Of a stretch of 64,000 bases of DNA, positions 49,880 through 62,589 are shown in pieces. The notes beneath the pieces were generated by a model. That model did no database searches, was not told the DNA's origin, and saw only the letters and a program-made list of their open reading frames with translations. Numbering within the stretch: the first letter of the stretch is position 1; every line of letters begins with the position of its first letter. This DNA is from Pinus tabuliformis (Eukaryota > Streptophyta > Pinopsida > Pinales > Pinaceae). The position numbers were made by a program, and so were the translations under genes. The stretch lies in assembly GCA_031772625.1 (NCBI GenBank), contig CM062820.1:1073657369-1073721368 (forward strand), in the 5' to 3' direction.

Positions 49880-49880
<1 letters not shown>

Positions 49881-50549
49881 CATTTCAATAAAAATCACAT
49901 TGAGTTGCAGTTTTACTTACTTTATTAAGTTGCTACCCACAACACTCCACCTCCCAAACTAACTGAAAACAAAGGATGATAATGGGGTGAACTAGGATGG
50001 TGGAGAAAACAAAAATGGGAGGAGGGTATACTGATAAGAAGGGTGACGATAAATTTAAAGGTATAAAGATAAGAAGGGAAACTTGATCTGTAGATAAACT
50101 TAAGGTGTTGAATTTATATAATAAAGATGATTTCTTCTTAAGTATCTATTGATATTGTTGTTTTTTCACATTTTAGAATTAGAAACAATGGTTCAAATCA
50201 CCATTTTCAAAAGCAAGAACGAAAAACTAAAACTATTTTTCATTAATTTATGAGAGTGAAAAGCATAGGAAATAATGAAATAATTATTATTAAGTATTTC
50301 TTATTGTTTCGTGTTAATGGGGATGGGGGATCATGGGAAACACTTATTATTAAGTATTTCCTTCCACCCCAATCTTCATGGCGGTGGGTGGAAATATTGG
50401 GAAATACTTGTTATCTTTGGTCCTTAATCTCCCCACCTTCATGAGGGTGGGGATGGGAATGGAGGGAATAACATGAAATACTTGTTAAGTATTTCTTATT
50501 GTTTCCCACTCTCATTGAAAAATAATAGGAAAAATATTATTTTATAAGA
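49880..50549. other. Spacer with short GGTGGGG/TAAGTATTTC repeats
   Basis: No gene is seen. TTAAGTATTTC recurs at about 50290, 50350 and 50485 beside G-rich stretches (GGGGATGGGGG, GGTGGGTGG and GGTGGGGATGGG) between 50320 and 50460. Confidence 0.5.
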
Positions 50550-50564
50550 ATTATCAATAAATTT

Positions 50565-50716
50565 GTCCATAGGGTCTTGGATAGACGATGATCAGGTGCA
50601 CTATTAAGGCACTCCTACATATTAAGTCACTGGTTCAATTCCCCGCCCTATTCGGGTGTTATTCTTGGACATGACCATGGTGTAGCCTCATCGTTATCAA
50701 ACTTACACCAAAAAAA
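50565..50716 (+). mobile_element. tRNA-like SINE (152 bp)
   Basis: It is flanked by a perfect 15-bp target duplication (ATTATCAATAAATTT at 50550-50564 and 50717-50731). It has a Pol III B-box-like GGTTCAATTCC at 50632-50642 and ends in ACACCAAAAAAA. A weak A-box candidate lies near 50580-50596. Short length, long target duplication and A-rich tail fit LINE-mobilised SINEs. Confidence 0.85.
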
Positions 50717-50731
50717 ATTATCAATAAATTT

Positions 50732-52132
50732 AAATGCCTAAAAATATATATATCACATAAATGAGTACTTGTATATTAAGTCCATGCCCGGCCATGGAAA
50801 ATATTTGGGAGAGTGTTGTTCTTCTCATGGGCTTCTAGATTGTCAAATTGCAGTGATCTACCCTCACCTAGAATACAACAAAATTCCCCAACCTTGATAA
50901 TACTTTGTTATCCTAAAAGTATATATTCGACAAAAATGAAACATATGCAATATACATTTAACACCATTCATCACATAGATTCTTAATCGATACTATCTGT
51001 AGGGAAATTGAGGCTTACGAATCGAAGAGGTTACCCTATTGGGCTCATCGATTGATTATTCTTGTGTTGCAGACCCATAATTATTCTACGTAGAGCTTCA
51101 ACTTCATCCTCCAAGCATGTAATTCGTTGTTGTTGAACTTCAACTAATTCCAATGTGGTGCAATCAGAGGCTTGTTGTTGATACAATATGACTTGTAAAT
51201 CATAAATTTCAGTGTTCATTGCTTCATGCACCTTCATGTAATGTTTTCATACGATTGACACATTGGAGTTTGATTTTGAACTTGAATCCATGAGTAGGGC
51301 TTGCTGAGACCGAAGCTAGAAGAAATAAGAAGGACCTATTGAAAATGAAGTAGCAATGGAACCTCCAGTTTCTTTCCCTACACTCATAGATGTTTGACCA
51401 TATAGCCTAATTACCAATTTAGGGACTGGAAACCCAAAAGGAAAGGGTAAATATAAGAGAAAATATAGTTCGTTCCAAGATGCAAGGTTCTGAACTCTAG
51501 TTAGATGAAATTCTCCCTAGTGCACACTAAACTAATTAACCAGAGAATGGACACAGTTACCTCCATTCCCAAGAGATCGAGACACTAAACTTCCCAACTA
51601 CAATGATGCTTGACTTCTTAACAAATTTCCTAGTGACAGAGGACCTAATTAGCAACCCAAAGCTCATCAAAGAGCTTTTATTTTCCCCAACTACGCAACA
51701 ACCTTGCTAACAAAACTTCCATTTAATTAAAATTAGAGCGTGGCCATACCATAACCATCCCCTCTCACACAGAATGGAGAGAACAAAGCTACCTCTCCTT
51801 AATTTAATCTCTCTACCAACAGATAATCCCATGTGATTCTGCAAGTTCACATCACTTAAGCTAGGGTCCCAAGGTGAAGTAATCATCACCCAACTAATTG
51901 AGAAGACACCTTCCTCGTATGCCATGAACTATGTGTTACATTCCCATCTAATATTCCTTAGTCCACATGAATGAGGCACACTGATAAAGATGATAGAGAG
52001 AGATACCAAAGGATTTAGTTGAAGGATATAAAGGGGCGGCGTTGGTGCCAATAAATGCAACAGGTTTTCATGCAATTTATCCTCATGAGGTGCCACGTTG
52101 GGCTAGTACGAGACTAGCCAAATTATCATTGC

Positions 52133-52135
<3 letters not shown>
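50732..52135. other. Spacer, mostly featureless
   Basis: It contains one coiled-coil-like open frame, listed separately. No gene is recognised in the rest. Confidence 0.5.
51031..51411 (-). pseudogene. Unrecognised coiled-coil-like coding remnant
   Basis: The last 68 codons (51237-51031) are open and encode a Gln/Glu/Leu-rich helix (VQQQRITCLEDEVEALRRI). The same frame can be read back to about 51411 with two stops (about 51251 and 51315). Composition resembles C-terminal coiled coils of some plant transposases, but I cannot assign a family. Confidence 0.3.
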
Positions 52136-52228
<93 letters not shown>

Positions 52229-52352
52229 TTGTCATCTAGGTTAATCAAACCAATTCTATATCAATTGACATTCTATATTATTCCATTAACATAGCTCCAT
52301 GTATCACTCAATATTATCTAGAGAGAGATAAAACTACAATAAAATTGCATGA

Positions 52353-52398
<46 letters not shown>

Positions 52399-52670
52399 TG
52401 TTGTCATCTAGGTTAATCAAACCAATTCTATATCAATTGATATTCTATATTATTCCATTAACATAGCTCCATGTATCACTCAATATTATCTAAGCTTCAT
52501 AACATTTTTTGATATCAAAAATTATTTCAGACGACATATTTTAGATCTTTGATTGTCAATAACGAGATGTTGTCATCTAGGTTAATCAAACCAATTCTAT
52601 ATCAATTGATATTCTATATTATCCATTAACATAGCTCCATGTATCACTCAATATTATCTAAGCTCCATAA
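52136..52670. repeat. GA microsatellite and three ~95-bp repeats
   Basis: (AG)n at 52136-52226. A unit beginning GATGTTGTCATCTAGGTTAA starts at 52225, 52397 and 52566. The second is preceded by (GT)n and (GA)n at 52352-52398. The arrangement resembles the 33.5-34.3 kb locus, with a different unit. Confidence 0.92.
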
Positions 52671-52879
52671 CATATTTTAGATCTTTGATTATCATCGTTA
52701 TTGACAACAGTGATCAATATTAGAATAGCATGGTCACATTATTAAAATTAGTTGATATATGCCAATAAACACAATTTTTCACCCTTCAAAAACTAATGGC
52801 ATCAATTGGAATATATCAACCACCTTTAATAATGTGGTTGAGCTAGTTGATGACTAACATGTGTGAGGGGGATTAGTAA
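52671..52879. other. Spacer
   Basis: AT-rich, nothing recognised. Confidence 0.5.
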
Positions 52880-53955
52880 ACCATAATTAACTATTGTTGA
52901 TCTTGGTTGACTATGGTTAAGCATGGTCAACCAAGGCTAACCATGCTAACTAAGAATGATAATGATTAACAATGGATAATAATGGTAGATTATGGTGGGC
53001 CATGTTTGACCTTATTGGTTATGTTTAACCATGTTTAACCATGTAGATTATGTATGCCATGTTTAACCGTATTTGACCATGGTTGGCCATGGCTAACTAT
53101 GGTTGCCTTTGGTTGCATGTGAAAGCCTATAGTTCACTATGGTTAACAATGTTTCCCATGTTAACCATGGTTAACTAAGGTAGAGTAAGTTTCACTACAA
53201 ATGACCATGGTTGACTATGGTTAAGTATGGATGACTAGGGTAGACCATGGTCAATTGTGGAAGACCATGTTGACCATAGGTGAATATGATTGACCATGGT
53301 GGACTATCTATGACTGTGGTTGACTATGGTTGACCATGGGTGTCCATGTTTGAATATGGCTAACTATGGATGACCAAGATTAACTATGTTTAAACATGGT
53401 TGACTATAGTTTACTATGGTTGATTATGGTTGTCCATATTTGACTATGTTTAACCATGGATGACCAACATTGACAATGTTTGAAGATGGTTAACCATGAT
53501 TGGCCATGTTGACTATGATTTGACCATGATGGACCATGGTTGATCATGTCAAATATGGTTGACCGTGGTTGTTTATATTTGACTACGTTTAACCATGTTG
53601 GCTATGCTTAATCACATATAATCATGTTTGACCATGTCGATAATGTAAGACCATGTTTCACATTATTTAACCATAGTTAACTATAGTTCCCTTTAGTTTC
53701 TCATGAAAGGCTATGGTTGACTATGGTTACCAATTTTTAATAATGTTTAACGATGGTTAATAATGTATCCCATGTTGGGCATGGTAAACTAAGGTAGACC
53801 AAGGTCGACCACAATTTCCCATGGCTGATTGTGGTTATTTATGGTTAACCATAAGTGGCCATGTTTGAATATGGTAAACCATGGATGACCAAGATTGGCT
53901 ATGTTTAATAGAGTTTCAAATTGTTGACTATAGTTTAATATGGTTAGATTGGTTC
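52880..53955. repeat. ~1.1-kb minisatellite with 10-bp period
   Basis: Degenerate repeats of consensus TGACCATGGT (which contains the palindrome ACCATGGT) hold register over long runs; 53221-53580 is in near-perfect 10-base phase. About twenty TTGACC or TTGACT cores are present by eye. A higher-order repeat of about 585 bp relates 53098-53215 to 53683-53824. No gene. Confidence 0.9.
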
Positions 53956-54109
53956 ACAATTTGACCTTGGTGAAGGGTTAAGTTCGATTATGATGTTAGG
54001 ATATGTTTTCCACATTGGATTTTGTTTAACACATTACGATGTCTAATTATGTTCATCACATTATGTCATTAGATACTGTTCATCACATCACAACATCAAG
54101 TTATGGTTT

Positions 54110-55044
54110 TGTTAATGCTACAATCAACACCCTCCAAATTTTTTCTTACACTTGAATTTTGGAGCCTACTAAGGATCTTACGATCTATTGTCTCATGGTC
54201 ACTTCATCATCAATTGATGTGGTGCTAAGTATTTAATGCTTCTTACCATTTTTTAACTATCAATCACTTGCTCACACATGCTCAGTCCTTAATGAATTCA
54301 TAGGTGCAATGTCTTTATGCAAGTTTGAATAGGGATAGAACATTCCATCGATAAAATGCCTTCATGATGTTCAAACTATGTTTGTAGTTAGTGGGAACTT
54401 TCCATTTACAATCACCCTCACATTGGTTGAAATTATACTTCTCTTTTGATGAGTTTTCCCAACTATCATTTTTACACACCTTTTCTTTCATGAGTGTCGC
54501 TTTCATGTTCGCCATTGTCATTTTTGCTTGCTTTCACTTTAACAAGTGACATTTTCATGTTATCTTCACTCTGACATGTGTTTCTTTCAATTTCTTTAGC
54601 TTTTTCAAGTGTCGTTTTTACGTTTTCTTACTGTCACAAGTGTCGCTTCTAACCATTTTCACTCTTGTATGTCTCACACCTATGCACATCACTAGAGTCA
54701 GATATAGTGCACTCTTCTATATTAGATTATACTATATATCATTAAAATATGTGCTAGACACATTCATACAACTTAGAGAACTTTCTGGTCATATTTGACC
54801 CTTATGTCACAACTTGTATTATGAGTGTCACATTGTGGAATTTCAACTATCGCACTTAGAATTAAGTCTCGCTTCACTATTGTTTCAAGGTGTGATTATT
54901 GTTCACGAGTCATGTGTATTGCGTTGGCTTGTATTTATGGCATTCATGTGTGTGATCCATGTTTTAGTATTGTTCGAATTCTTTTTCATCTCTTACTCTA
55001 CTGGTCCCACACTTAGCCATTTTGGATCCCTTATTGGTCCTCCT
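54110..55044 (+). repeat. 5' LTR (at least 935 bp) of E5
   Basis: Homologous to 61654-62589, with many transitions (C/T and G/A) between the copies. It begins TGTTAATGCTAC. The right end is not determinable because the partner is truncated. Confidence 0.7.
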
Positions 55045-57554
55045 ACCTAGTGCAAGATATGAAGACATCAATCCTTCACCAGGTGATGAACATTGCATAT
55101 TCATGAGCCCACTTGATGATATATGTTCATCCCATATTTGTGCACTAAGCCTCTCTTAAGGTCAACTCCTTTAATTGCAATTTGAGAACCTTCCAAGCAT
55201 GTTCACTTAACCCTTGTTCCATGCATTAACTCATTCTACTAAGTTTTGATCACCTCTACCATGAATAACACATAGATCACCCCTAGATGAAAACATGGAA
55301 ATTTTCCAAACCCTTGCAAAATAAAACTATGTTATCCAAACACCCTACTCCCTTCAAAATGCAATGAATACTTCCTAGGATAAGTGGCCTAACCTTCTTC
55401 TCCCTACCTCGGTGAATTGTGCAGTCTCCTCTTATAGACAAACCCCGTTGAAGCAAACTGTGCTAGAATAGGGTGCATAGTGCATTTCTAGTAAATAACG
55501 TTCCACTTTTGAGGAAAATTATGCCATCTTGAAGCCTCCCATTTGTTCTGAGCACATGACACAATTCTAATAAATAATGACTCATCCCTTAGCCACTAAA
55601 CTTTCCCAGTGCAAATAAGACTAGCTCAGACCTCTCCCTCCATGTGCATGGTGTATTTTTAGTAGACATTGAGCCTATTTCAAGTCAAAATACACTATCC
55701 TTTAATCCTCCCCTTCGCTCCTAGTGCATAGTGCAGTTTTAGTAAACAAGCCTTCAACTCTTATCCACTAAACTTCCCATTTGCACTGAGGCTTGTCTTA
55801 TATTTCCTCTTCTGCACATAGCACTATCCTAGAGCACAATGAAGCCTCCTCTCAATCATTCTCAAGTCAATTTTTTCTCTCACTATCTCCTCCTCCCTTG
55901 ATCCTAGCTCATGGCTTAGTACCAGTCAACAAGGATCATCACATTGTTCCTTGCACTTTCCCACTACACTAGACCTTGGAGGGCCCCTCCTCATAGTGCA
56001 TGGTGTAGTTCTAGTGAGAAGTGTTACTCTCCTCAACCACTTTTGAGCTCAACTATGCCATCCTCATTAATCCCTTCCTTCTTAACCCTTCTATGGGCCT
56101 ATGACAAGTTGCTTTTGCCATGAGCAAGGTAGGATAGAATAGATGATTTCAAGACTGATTTTTCCTTGTCATGAGTGATCTTCATTGGCATATGTACCTC
56201 CTCAACATGGAAAATGGGTGCTCAAGGAATACACCAAGGAGAAGGAGCAAATAAACACTTGCAAGGAAGAAGCACAAATAAGAACCCTCATGAAGACATG
56301 AATCAGATCCTAAACTAAGACAGATTGATGACATTTCATGATGACTAAGAAGGTACCAATGATGATCCAAGACTCTTTGGAGACTGAAGTTGAAGAGAAA
56401 GCAGTAAGAGAGTAGCTTGGAATTTCCACATCATCATGAAGTCCCATGTCATCAATGCCAACTCATTCCCTATGCAAGTGTCATCACAATGTCATATGTG
56501 TCAATGTGTCTTGCCACATCATTTATGGATGTAATGATGTATTATCCAAGGAAAATGACAAAATATAATGTGTGGAATTCGTAGAGTCACCTGTGGAATA
56601 TTGAAAGTCACATGTGTAAAAAATAGTCTTATAGAAGTTGAAAAGTCATTTAGGAGTCCAAGAGTCATGAGGGCAACTCAAGAGTCATAAGGGGAGATGA
56701 AAGGCCATTCCTCTCATTATAAAATAAACTCATAACTCAAGAAAATGGATTTTGGAGGCTTAGGATTTGGAGAGCTAACTTTAGCTTGACATAGGAGAGA
56801 AGATCATTCCTTGGAGAAGCAAGAAGTGACTTAATGTTACACTATTGGAGCTAGTGGCTCACCATTGTAACAGTGTACTTGGATCTTTGACATAATTATT
56901 AGAAGCTCATTGTGACAACACATTTTCATGCATGTATTGTGAATGTTGTAAGAGTATTATTTAGATGTTTACAGTATGTGTTATGTTCATATGTACTAAA
57001 TAAATTAAACTACTTCATTGGCTTTGGTACTCATCTTGTTGAATGTGTCTTGTGGTTGCTTTAATGATTGTTGTGTCTATGTGAACTATTTTGCAAGATA
57101 ACTAACAAATATTTCCTTTCTCTCATGTGCATTTCTTAGGTTAGTGTGATTACTTTCCTTCCATAGACTCACTCTTTACTCTCCCCTTGTGAAAGTATCC
57201 TTTTACATGTTGCAATTTGTGTTTCATAGTGTCAACTTACTGCTGATTTCAAAGGAAATGTGTGTAATATCTTATGTTACCTTGCAGCCAAGGAAAACCT
57301 TAGAGTTATGTTGGTTGGGTTTATGCTCTTGATGGGGCTCCTACTCCAAACAGTGTGAGGTCTAATTGGGACTTCACATCGGGAATACCCCCTATATGTT
57401 GACGGTATCCAACACGTCGACATTATAGTTCTAGAAGGAGGGCCAAATGACAAGTTGTGCCCATTGAGTCTATTTTGAATCTCTTATCTCAAATGGCTCT
57501 TTCTCAAATCATAATCTTGGGATTTTTCTCTATATATCAAATTTCAAAGTTCCC
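55045..57554 (+). other. E5 region before gag, with degenerate repeats
   Basis: No gene is seen. From 55250 to 56080 diverged copies of a phrase like GTGCATAGTGCAGTTTTAGTA recur about every 130-250 bp (about 55460, 55660, 55735 and 55990). The part at 56560-57250 has a transcript-end look (TATAAAATAAA, about 56720) and could be the rest of a long LTR. Confidence 0.5.
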
Positions 57555-59503
57555 ATGGAATTAATTGTTGACTTGTCTCAATTGAAGTTTGATGGCGAGG
57601 GCGAAACATTCATAGCTGAGCACATATATGTGTTTCTAAATTTTTTTGAATATTTTGAAATTAATTGTGACCATGTTGCTACTAAATTATTCACCCTCAC
57701 TCTTGAAGGTTGGGTTAAGAAACAGTTTCATACTTTATTAGCTACTTCCATTCATTCACTTGAACAAATATTTTTAGAGCTTCATCAAGCCTTTGACATG
57801 TATGACTATCAAGATGTATCTAAAAGGATTGATCTGCTTAGAATGAAACCTGGTGAATTTCCAGAGTATTTTCTTAATCATTTTCTTCACATTTTCTATG
57901 AATTTCTTGAGGGAGTGATTGATTCGAATTTCATTAAGAAAAAATTTCAAAATTTGATTCTACTCACCTTGAAATATTTTGAATCTGAACCCCAAGATGA
58001 TTTTTCTTGCTTGACTTTTAAAAACCATGAGATACCTTTAATTTTAGAGGAGGAACCTATTCCTTTTGTTCCTTTTCCTTCTCCTTTTCTAGTACCAATT
58101 TGGGTGCAACCTGGTGATGATGTCAAAGTTGGGAAATCTAAAAATCAAATTGTTGATCCATCCATTCAACCTCCATTCACTTCCCATGATCTAGGTCTTA
58201 TTGAGGAGAAATTGGAATGGTTAAATAATTGCATGGATCCTGGATTGAAAGTTGATACCTTGGTTTTTTAAGATCATATAAATGAACATAATCCTAATCT
58301 TGAATCTAATCTAATTGAAAACATGGTTTCCTCCAGGGATACCCTAAAACCTCTACCATCTATGTCTCATGATTTGCTTGATCCAACTACTTCAAACTCT
58401 TTGGCTTCTAACCTATTGTTTCAAACTATAATCAAGAACAAGGTAGTTTTAATCACATTTAGAGAAGAAAAGTGTTGGAGATATGTCTTATCTTTCTTCC
58501 CTATTTCAAGATGATAATGTTTCCTTTATGGTTGATGACCAATGTTCTAATAACCTTCCAAATGATTCTAAGCCCTCCATTCAAGTTGTGACTTTGGAAA
58601 ACCATCACCTTGACATCCATGTTTCCACTAATACATGTGGTGATGAGTTCCCAATCAAATTAGGTGATATATTTCCTTTTTCTGAGGACTTGGACTTGCA
58701 AGGTATCGATTCAAAACCTGCTTCCCATAGTGTATAATATCCATTTATGGGTTGGTATACTCTTTCAATTCAGAATGATACTGGAATTCCTCTAATACAT
58801 ACATCTCCATATATCAAGTATGAAGAGGTAAGCTGTCAATATTTTGAACCTTTGGTATATCATGTTGGAGAAAAGCAAGTTCAATATGAATATCACATTG
58901 GTATGCATGTCTTTGACCATTATACTGATGAAAATATTGATCCATTATTCTTACAAGTTCAATACAAATGGTGTTCCTCCTCCCAAGTCTTTTCATCCTT
59001 CCTCACCTCTAACACACTATTCATTGTATCCATATATGTTTGATAAATTTGTCATACCAGTAGTTCCTCTAAATCCTTTAGATATTTATTTGGTTGACCA
59101 TGCTTTCAATTAGGTACAGGATGGTGTGATCCTATAATCAGAGGATGAAAAGTTTGAATCCATTATTCATGATTTGTTCAACTGGAAATATTTCATAAAT
59201 CAGGAGGAAGATGTTCCAACTCTATCTAATCAAGGGAGTTTTCGAATCAATGCATCTAAATTTTCTATCCATAAAGAATTTGATATCTTTAATCTTAAAT
59301 CTGACCAAACCAATGGCATTATCAATTTTTTTATTGACACATATAATGATAGTGGTGCATATATCCCTGTTGATTTTTCTAAGCCACCCAGATTCGATGA
59401 TCCATTGTTAGAAAATTCAGAGACCTATCAACAAGTCAAGGAACTTCGATTCTTGATGATGGTATGTCAGGTTCTCACAATCTTGTTGAGATATTCAAAC
59501 TAA
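57555..59503 (+). pseudogene. Gag-like polyprotein of E5, broken
   Basis: From ATG 57555 the first 238 residues look like a Gypsy Gag: KFDGEGE, TLTLEGWVKKQF, a LHQAFDMYDY segment and RIDLLRMKPGEFPEYF. After TAA at 58269 the frame continues to 58514, then shifts (58483-59043, with a TAA at 58735) and shifts again (59174-59503). The later part is acidic and Pro/Ser-rich and matches nothing I recognise. No zinc knuckle or protease active site is visible. Confidence 0.65.
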
Positions 59504-61653
59504 GCTAAATCCATATTTTCACGCATACTTATTTCCTTAACATTAACCCATTGGTTGTGAGATCATTCTTAAGGGATTTTAAGTGTTTCCAAGTTGATCT
59601 TCCTCATCATCAAGGAAAAATTTCTAATCAGAATAAGGAGTCTTGTTTTGCTAGCTCCTTTTCATGTGAGTCCCTTACATTAACCAAGGGTTGGAGAGCA
59701 CATTTTTAGCAGATCCTTACAACATTAAATCCTACCATTTTAATTATCAACATAAAGGTCATTTTGGGTTGGAGGATTTATCTTTGCTAATTTTTTTTAG
59801 ATCGATTATATCCTTATCCCTTTTGTGTATATCATGAAGTTAATCATCTTCCTCGAACTATTTTTCTCCTTAAGTGATAGTAAATGCTTGAATCATTTAG
59901 TGGAACAAAACCGTCGTGCTGATACAAATACTGGGTTTGATTTGACACATGTTTCCAATATTTTGTCAAATTAGTATCCTAATTGGTTTCTTGGATTTAC
60001 AATGTCAACAACTGTTTTTAATGCCCCAAGTTTTCAGATTGTTTATTTTGCATGTAATTGGATACAAAGGGAACCAATACACACTTCAAAACCTTATATG
60101 TTAATCAATCAATCTAATCATAATACCAAAGGGTCTCTCATGATTCGAATGTGGTAATCGTAACTTTATCTTGTTATGAGACTTACAGTTTTAAAATTAG
60201 TTGTTGTGAATATCAATATCTAATCATTGATTGGTTAGAGAAATCCCACTTGGCAAGCTCCTATGCCAATGATAAGTTTTGATCTTTCTTAATGGTTGCA
60301 AAAACTGAATACACAGATGAATGTACATTCGCAAGAAGACTTCAAGGTTTGTATTATTGACATTTCAATCAATAAGGTAAATATATAGACTATCTCAAAC
60401 TAGTTGGTATGGAACATATTTTTGTTAACAAGAAAGGCCTTCAGTTCATTATGCAAGTGTTTCAAGTTTTTATCTTTTTTGTTGCATAATGTTTTTAATT
60501 TCTTTTAATTGTTCGCATATTTTTTTTTACAGATCAAGAGTAGTTAAAGTGGTTACATTGGAAATTTCATTACACTTAGCCCTCACATTCTAGCCAATTA
60601 GGTTAGGAGTAGGTCTAGTTGACTTTTAGCTTCCCTTTCCACTCATAGTACACTTGCTCTCCATCTAGTCTCTGCAAGTGTTTTGTTTTCTTATTTTATG
60701 TTATGCATGTTTCTTTTAGTTTAGTTCTCCATTTGCTTTGCCTTTTGGCCTTGTTTACTTGTTTTGTTATGTATTTTCTTTCATGTTTTATTTAATAAGA
60801 CTTTGCATGAAAACTGCTCTCTTTTGGCTCAAAAGGAAATGCGACAAAACCTAAAAAGGGTGATTGTGATGAAAAATAATGCTTGGCTTATCTATTATCC
60901 TCTTCTCTATTTTGGGTTTACATATATTTAAAATCAATGATGTATGAATGGAAAAGACGATCCATTTGAATGGAAAGCCTTTAGAAGAACCATGACACCT
61001 ACATCTATTTTAGCATCCTCATTACTTGACTCAGTATGGTAATTGAATAGTGTTTTCTCAATGATCCAATCAAGTAGAGAATGGAAAGGGGAAAATCAAT
61101 AGTGATAAGACCAATATCAGAGGTATATATACCTGTTTATGAAGGGGAAACATATTCTTCTCTCAATAAATCGGTATCCCTCTTCTTCCCTGATCAATAA
61201 ATAAGTGCCTAAGCACACTAAAATAAATAAAAATCAAAGGTGAAAGAAGAGAAAGGCTTCCTACGTAGAGAGGTGAAGCAAGTAACTTTGTCAAGATACT
61301 ATCTAGGCTCACTAGCAGTGAAGCAATTCTTGTGTTCCTAAAGTGACTCCGTTTTGGTTCTATCCAGGCCCGTTGGTAGCTGAGAAACACCAAATATGAA
61401 AACTCATACTCTCATCATCTTAAAATCGTAATTATATTACCCTTCTCCCAAATCGAAACAATTGTGATATGGAAAGCTTTGTGAATGTGTTCAATCGAGG
61501 AAAGGAATAAAGGAGACTACATCCATAACTAGGTCAGATGGGGAAGCCTAGGTAATCGACATGATGAATCAATACTTTCCAAAATATTGAGACCTTGCAC
61601 TTAAAGGTGAAACCTAAGTGGAGAAGTTGGAGTTCTACCATTGTGTCACCAAG
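59504..61653 (+). other. E5 interior after gag
   Basis: No RT, RNase H or integrase motif is recognised on either strand. Short open frames only. Confidence 0.5.
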
Positions 61654-62589
61654 TGCTGACGCTACAATCAACACCATCCAAAATTTTTCTTACACTTGAA
61701 TTTTGGAGCCTACTGAGGATCTTATGATCTGTCGTCTCATGGTAACTTCATCATCGATTGATGTTGTGCTAAGTATTTAATTCTTCTTCCTAGTTTTTAA
61801 CTATCAAAGTCACTTGCTCACACATGCTCAGTCCTTGATGAATTCATAAGTGCACTCCCTTAATGAAAACTTGAATAGGAATAGCACAGTACATCAAGAC
61901 AATGGCTTTGCAATCCTTAAGCTATTTTGATAGTGAGTGCACACTTTCTATTGACAGTCTCTGTCACTTTTTTTGCAATTGTACTTCTATTTCGGTGAGT
62001 TTTCCCAACTGTCACTTTTGCGCACCTTTGCCTTCACAAGTCTAGATTTCACATTCTCGAATGTCATTTTTTCTTTATTTCACTTTAAAAAGTGGTTTTT
62101 TCATGTTATATTCACTCTCGCATCTGTCAATTCAATTTCTTTAGGTTTTGCAAGTGTCATTTTTAATTTTTCTTACTACCACAAGCAGTGCTTCTAGCCA
62201 TTTTCCCTCATGTATGTGTCGCACCTCTTTAAAACACTAAATTCGTATCTAGTGCAAAATTTTGTAGTAGATGATACTATATATCATTAGAATATGCACT
62301 AGAAACATTACTACAACTTAGAGCACTTTATGGTCACACATGACCCTTCTATCGCAACTTGTATTTTAAGTGTCACATTTTGGCGTTTCAACTGTCGCAC
62401 TTGGAAATAAGTGTCGCTTCCTTGTACTTTCAAGGTGTGATTGTTTTTCATGAGTCCTATGAATTCTCCTAACTTGTATTGATGGAATTCATGTGTGTGA
62501 TACATGTTTGAGTCTTGTTCAAATGTGTTTTCCTCTCTTACTCCACTGATCTCACACTTAGCCATTTTGGGTCCCTTCATGGTCCTCCT
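61654..62589 (+). repeat. 3' LTR of E5, truncated by E6
   Basis: It matches 54110-55044 up to GGTCCTCCT (62581-62589), after which E6 begins. Confidence 0.75.

Larger units (their letters stand above)
54110..62589 (+). mobile_element. E5: decayed gag-bearing LTR element
   Basis: A 935-bp segment (54110-55044) recurs as 61654-62589 in the same orientation, both beginning TGYTRAYGCTAC, with a Gag-like frame between. The second copy is cut by E6, so the true LTR length is unknown and may extend past 55044. No convincing primer site was found. No RT is visible in 59504-61653. Confidence 0.65.

Noticed and set aside
50320-50460. G-quadruplex in the GGTGGG-rich stretch
   Set aside because: The G runs are few, unevenly spaced and interrupted; not supportable by eye.
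50632-50642. A tRNA gene at the B-box
   Set aside because: No cloverleaf, anticodon arm or acceptor pairing can be drawn, and the flanking duplication marks a SINE.
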